This document shows, piece after piece, positions 60,485-64,000 of a DNA stretch of 64,000 bases. The stretch's first letter is position 1. Each line of letters starts with the position of its first letter. Below the pieces are notes generated by a model. That model was not told the DNA's origin and did not search any database. It saw only the letters and a list, made by a program, of their open reading frames with translations. The stretch lies in contig NZ_JABBFY010000001.1 in NCBI RefSeq assembly GCF_012927115.1, positions 310,001 to 374,000 of the forward strand. Reading direction: 5' to 3'. The position numbers and the translations under genes are program-made. The DNA comes from Sphingomonas sp. G-3-2-10 (GTDB lineage Bacteria; Pseudomonadota; Alphaproteobacteria; Sphingomonadales; Sphingomonadaceae).

Positions 60485-61303
60485 GTGAATCTCGGGCACT
60501 ATGCCCGGCGCATCGTTCAGCGCAGCAACGAGATGTTGAATCGCGCCGGGCTCGATCTTTCACGGATCGAGACGCCGGGTTCGCGCGCCGCCGGGCTGGC
60601 GTTCCAGTGGCGGCGTGATCCCGCCAATGTGCAGCGTGGCGCGGTGGTCAGAACCATCGAGCAGGGACACGCGGTCCGCTTCTTCGTTGCGGACAATAGC
60701 GACCTGATCCAGCGCTATCATTTGCGCGGAAAATTCTACGAGGCGGAGGAACTGGCGCTGCTCGCCCCCTGGTTCCGCGGCGGGTTGTTCGTCGATGTCG
60801 GCGCGAATGTCGGAAATCATACCCTGTATGCGACCCTGATCCTGGGAGCGGACCGGGTGATCGCGTTCGAACCCAATCCGCCCGCGCTGGCGGTGCTGGA
60901 AACGAATATCATCCTGAACGGACTGGGCGATCGCGTGACCATCCAGCCCGTCGGCCTGTCGGATCGGCCGGGCCGCGCAATGGTGCATCTGCCCTATGCC
61001 AATCTGGGCGGCGCAGCGCTCGAGGTCACGGATCGCGGCGAACTGGAGATCGTGACCGGCGACAGTGTGCTCGTCGATGAACCCGTCGCTTTCCTCAAGA
61101 TCGATACCGAGGGGCTGGAGATGAGCGTGCTCGCGGGACTCGAGCAGACCATCAGGCGGCATCGTCCGGTGATGTTCGTCGAGGTGGAGGATGTGAACAT
61201 CCCCGCCTTCACGGCGCAATGCGAGCAATGGGGCTACCGCACCGAGACGACCTACAAACGCTATCCGGTGAACACCAATTTCCTCATGGTTCCGCAAGAC
61301 TGA
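60485..61303 (+). CDS. FkbM-family methyltransferase
   Basis: 272 aa. GGLFVDVGANVGNHTLYATL is motif I; VIAFEPNPPALAVLETNIIL and FLKIDTEGLEMSVLAGLEQT are the FkbM signatures (K-I-D-T/V-E-G). GTG 60485 is the proposed start, with weak signals; a later start is possible. It stands between gatA and gatB, in the same direction but with gaps of 227 and 115 bases. Probably an O-methyltransferase of a surface glycan or lipid; unusual inside the gat region. Confidence 0.85.
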   Translation: MNLGHYARRIVQRSNEMLNRAGLDLSRIETPGSRAAGLAFQWRRDPANVQRGAVVRTIEQGHAVRFFVADNSDLIQRYHLRGKFYEAEELALLAPWFRGGLFVDVGANVGNHTLYATLILGADRVIAFEPNPPALAVLETNIILNGLGDRVTIQPVGLSDRPGRAMVHLPYANLGGAALEVTDRGELEIVTGDSVLVDEPVAFLKIDTEGLEMSVLAGLEQTIRRHRPVMFVEVEDVNIPAFTAQCEQWGYRTETTYKRYPVNTNFLMVPQD

Positions 61304-61418
61304 TCGCCTGACGACAGTGGTTCGGCAGCGAAATCTCCGCTCGCCTCTTCTCAGCGGCGGCGCATGTCACTATCGGACGAGACTTCGCATCATCGTGATT
61401 TTCCGTTCGAGATAGATA

Positions 61419-62921
61419 ATGGCTGAAACAGCGTACCGCATTCATGGCGAAACCGGCGAGTGGGAGGTCGTGATCGGCCTTGAGGTCCATGCCCAGGTCA
61501 CGTCCAACGCCAAGCTGTTTTCGGGCGCCGCGACTGCGTTCGGGGCCGAGCCGAACAGCCAGGTCAGCCTGATCGACGCGGCAATGCCGGGCATGTTGCC
61601 CACGCCGAACCGCGAGTGCATCCGCCAGGCGGTGCGCACCGGCATGGCGCTGGGCGCGGTGATCAACAAATGGTCGCGCTTCGATCGCAAGAACTATTTC
61701 TACGCCGATCTGCCGCAGGGCTATCAGATCAGCCAGCTGTTCCATCCGCTGGTGGGCGAGGGCGCGCTGGAGATCAGCCTCGACGAGAAGGATCCCGACG
61801 CCGAGGTGAAGACCATCGGCATCGAGCGCATCCATGTCGAGCAGGACGCGGGCAAGCTGATGCACGACCAGCATCCGACGCGCTCGTACGTCGATCTCAA
61901 CCGCGCCGGCGTGGCGCTGATGGAGATCGTGTCGAAGCCCGACATGCGTTCGCCGCAGGAAGCCGGTGCCTATGTCGCCAAGTTGCGCTCGATCCTGCGC
62001 TATGTCGGGTCGTGCGACGGCAATATGGATCAGGGATCGATGCGCGCCGACGTGAACGTTTCGGTCCGCAAGCCCGGCGAGCCGTTCGGCACGCGCACCG
62101 AGACCAAGAACGTCAACTCGGTCCGCTTCGTGATGCAGACGGTCGAGATCGAAGCGAAGCGTCAGGTCGAGGTGCTCGAAGCTGGTGGCCGCATCGTGCA
62201 GGAAACCCGTCTGTTCGATCCCGATCGCGGCGAGACGCGGTCGATGCGGTCGAAGGAAGACGCGCACGACTATCGCTACTTCCCCGATCCCGATCTGCTG
62301 CCGCTGGAACTGGACGACGCATTCCTGAACGAGTGCGAAGCGAGCCTGCCCGAACTGCCCGACGCCAAGCGCCGCCGGTACGAGCAAGATCTTGGGCTGA
62401 CTGCGTACAACGCCGCGGTGCTGACCGCCGATGCCGATACGGCGCGCTGGTTCGAAGCGCTGCTGGCCGAAGGTGCGCGCATCCAGGGCAAGGGCGAGCA
62501 GGAAGTGGCGCGCGCCAGCGCCAACTGGCTGATCTCCGACCTGTTCGGCGCGCTCAACAAGCTGGGCAAGGATCTGGGCGAGAGCCCGGTCAGCCCGGTG
62601 CAGGGCGCCGAGCTGCTGGCGCTGGCCGCCAATGGTACGCTGAGCGGGCCGCTGGCCAAGCAGGTGTTCGAGATCATGCTCGAAACCGGCGACGCGCCCG
62701 AGAAGATCGTCGAGGAGCGCGGCTTGAAGCAGACCAGCGACACCGGCGCGATCGAAGCGGTGATCGCCGAGATCCTCGCGAAGAACCCCGGCCAGCTCGA
62801 ACAGTATCGTGGCGGCAAGGAAGCGCTATTCGGCTTCTTCGTCGGCCAGACGATGAAGGCGATGGCAGGCAAGGCCAATCCGGCCGTGGTCAACGAGTTG
62901 CTGAAGAAAGCGCTCGGTTAG
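61419..62921 (+). CDS. gatB: Aspartyl/glutamyl-tRNA amidotransferase subunit B
   Basis: 500 aa. [20 protein letters not shown] opens the kinase-like cradle; [20 protein letters not shown] and [20 protein letters not shown] follow, and the C-terminal helical domain (YqeY-like) contains GVEE-type helices. It activates Glu-tRNA with ATP. Separated from gatC-gatA by the FkbM gene. Confidence 0.97.
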   Translation: MAETAYRIHGETGEWEVVIGLEVHAQVTSNAKLFSGAATAFGAEPNSQVSLIDAAMPGMLPTPNRECIRQAVRTGMALGAVINKWSRFDRKNYFYADLPQGYQISQLFHPLVGEGALEISLDEKDPDAEVKTIGIERIHVEQDAGKLMHDQHPTRSYVDLNRAGVALMEIVSKPDMRSPQEAGAYVAKLRSILRYVGSCDGNMDQGSMRADVNVSVRKPGEPFGTRTETKNVNSVRFVMQTVEIEAKRQVEVLEAGGRIVQETRLFDPDRGETRSMRSKEDAHDYRYFPDPDLLPLELDDAFLNECEASLPELPDAKRRRYEQDLGLTAYNAAVLTADADTARWFEALLAEGARIQGKGEQEVARASANWLISDLFGALNKLGKDLGESPVSPVQGAELLALAANGTLSGPLAKQVFEIMLETGDAPEKIVEERGLKQTSDTGAIEAVIAEILAKNPGQLEQYRGGKEALFGFFVGQTMKAMAGKANPAVVNELLKKALG

Positions 62922-62930
62922 TCATTGTCA

Positions 62931-62966
62931 CCTCCTGACGGAGCATTATGGTGCGCCGTCAGGGGG
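62931..62966 (+). promoter_or_regulatory. Hairpin sequestering the ribosome site of the following gene
   Basis: CCTCCTGACGG (62931-62941) can pair with CCGTCAGGGGG (62956-62966), one G-U pair, 14-base loop. The 3' arm includes part of the ribosome site GGGGGGAGAGG of the secreted protein gene at 62973. It may also terminate gatB; no U-run. Confidence 0.5.
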
Positions 62967-62972
62967 GAGAGG

Positions 62973-63524
62973 ATGCGCATCATTGCAACGTTGATGGCTG
63001 GCGTCGCCGCGCTTCTGGCGCTGCCGGCATATGCTCAGGATACCGGTGCGCCGGTCGATCCCGCGACGATCGTCGTTCCCGATCTTACCGGCGGACGCGA
63101 CCCCGACGTGGTGCGCAACGGCTGGAAATATTTCTATTTCTGGCGAGCGGATACGAGCTTCGAGGAAGCACTGGCCGACTTCACCGAATGCTATCGCTTC
63201 CTGCCGGTGGGGAGCACCCATCCCGGCACGCCGATGTTCGCGCCGTGGGAGGGCAGGCCGGCCGCCGAAGCCTATACGCCGATCCCGGCCTATGGGCTGG
63301 TGGGCGTGGCGATCGGGGCGATCATCGCCGGCCCGCTGGAGCGCCGCGCGCGTCAGTCACGCCTGCGCCGCTGCATGGAGCCGCGCGGCTATCAGCGCTA
63401 CCCGTTGCAGGAGCGCCGCTGGGAAGTGCTTACCGACAATTTCTCGGCGGCTTCGATCGCCATGCAGGCCAAGGCGGCATCGGGCGCCGCGCCCGATGGC
63501 CTGCCGCTTCCGGAGGACCGCTGA
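62973..63524 (+). CDS. Secreted protein of unknown function
   Basis: 183 aa. Signal peptide MRIIATLMAGVAALLALPAYA. The mature part has VVRNGWKYFYFWRADTSFEE, F-T-E-C-Y-R-F-L-P-V, a hydrophobic segment PAYGLVGVAIGAIIAGPLER and RRCMEPRGYQRYPLQERRWE. Two cysteines could form a disulfide. ATG 62973 is fixed by GGGGAG just upstream. The stop overlaps the next ATG, so the two are co-translated. Resembles small glycine-zipper-like envelope proteins of sphingomonads; not a known family. Confidence 0.7.
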   Translation: MRIIATLMAGVAALLALPAYAQDTGAPVDPATIVVPDLTGGRDPDVVRNGWKYFYFWRADTSFEEALADFTECYRFLPVGSTHPGTPMFAPWEGRPAAEAYTPIPAYGLVGVAIGAIIAGPLERRARQSRLRRCMEPRGYQRYPLQERRWEVLTDNFSAASIAMQAKAASGAAPDGLPLPEDR

Positions 63525-64000
63525 TGCTCGCGTGGCTTTCCGCAATCGCACTCGCCAGCTCGCCCGTGGCAGCCGGCGACCGCCCGGGTCAGGAAATCGT
63601 CCAGATCCGCGAAGGCGCGCCGGTGACGATCCGGCCGGACCGCGCCTATCTGATCATTCGCGTACATAAGCCCAAAGGCGTTCCGACGTTCGAGCCTGTC
63701 CTGATGCGCATCCCGGCCCGCGCGGAGATGGATGCCTATAATGTGGCCAAGGCCCAGGCCTTCGCCGAGGCCGAGCCGAAGCTGAAGGCGGAGCGCGAAC
63801 GAGCACTGGCGCGAAAGTCGCAGGCCGAGGCGGCGGGGAAGAAGTTCAACGGCGACATCCCGCCGGTGCCTTCGCTCGAAACCTTCAATTTCGTCTATGC
63901 CGGCACGCTCAACGTGAACGCGATCGCCAACAACTGGCCGTTCGTGAAGGGGCAGCCGGACAGTCTGTTCCTCGTCGAGACGCTGCCCGGCGACTTCGTT
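63524..64000 (+). CDS. Secreted protein of unknown function, C-terminus beyond the window
   Basis: At least 159 codons, open at the right edge. Signal peptide MLAWLSAIALASSPVAAG, then VQIREGAPVTIRPDRAYLII-type strands, a charged coiled segment (AFAEAEPKLKAERERALARK) and ETFNFVYAGTLNVNAIANNW. ATG overlaps the preceding stop (TGATG). The pair is probably a functional unit in the periplasm. No family recognised. Confidence 0.7.
   Translation, partial: MLAWLSAIALASSPVAAGDRPGQEIVQIREGAPVTIRPDRAYLIIRVHKPKGVPTFEPVLMRIPARAEMDAYNVAKAQAFAEAEPKLKAERERALARKSQAEAAGKKFNGDIPPVPSLETFNFVYAGTLNVNAIANNWPFVKGQPDSLFLVETLPGDFV

Overview
The window looks like a chromosomal segment of a high-GC alphaproteobacterium, most probably a sphingomonad (Sphingomonas or a close relative). 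The grounds are two large TonB-dependent receptors, a Gum/sphingan-type exopolysaccharide locus with a tyrosine-rich bacterial tyrosine kinase, the ilvC-ilvN-ilvB / miaA-serB arrangement, gatCAB, and GC-rich, G/C-ending codons throughout. No rRNA, tRNA, transposase, integrase, prophage or CRISPR array was found by eye.

Region 1 (1-19.4 kb) is a surface polysaccharide locus. It holds a partial GT4 glycosyltransferase, an OafA-type acyltransferase with an SGNH domain, a methyltransferase on the opposite strand, a Wzx-like flippase, a TylF-type methyltransferase and an Fe(II)/2-oxoglutarate dioxygenase-like protein. These are followed by a beta-propeller (PQQ/FG-GAP) protein, a helical-barrel protein, further GT4/GT2 glycosyltransferases, methyltransferases and a Wzy/O-antigen-ligase-like membrane protein. 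Most genes from 6.4 to 14.4 kb overlap by 1-8 bases and probably form one translationally coupled operon. The export pair, a fused polysaccharide co-polymerase/BY-kinase and an outer-membrane export lipoprotein, is read towards it on the minus strand. No priming glycosyltransferase is visible, so the locus probably continues to the left.

Region 2 (19.4-34.6 kb) is mixed. It contains a SWIB-domain mini protein, a small lipoprotein, leuA with a Leu-codon leader peptide and attenuator-like RNA, and a stand-alone LytTR regulator ahead of a TonB-dependent receptor. Then come an AraC regulator, a rhodanese-like protein lacking its cysteine, and a LytS/LytR-type two-component system beside a degenerate kinase-like membrane protein. 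A PadR regulator, an unknown protein and a pterin cluster (folE, SDR reductase, folB) complete it.

Region 3 (34.6-48.9 kb) has a second TonB-dependent receptor, YceI, a DUF5990-like protein, a 47-aa small ORF, branched-chain amino-acid genes (ilvC, ilvN, ilvB), miaA and serB in head-to-head overlap, a PilZ protein and a MipA/OmpV outer-membrane protein. It also has a DUF2975/HTH membrane-regulator cassette with two palindromic operators, a TonB-like protein and a Sel1-SPOR protein.

Region 4 (48.9-64 kb) has a ParA / ribbon-helix-helix / TPR-SPOR operon, pyrB with an active-site-less dihydroorotase homologue, ruvX and a DUF3089 lipase-like protein. It continues with a DUF4153 membrane protein, gatC-gatA, an FkbM methyltransferase, gatB and two secreted proteins of unknown function, the last cut by the window end.

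The segments most worth a second look are the dioxygenase/propeller/helical-barrel module inside the polysaccharide operon, the ParA-RHH-SPOR operon, the leuA leader and the degenerate kinase next to the LytS/LytR pair.
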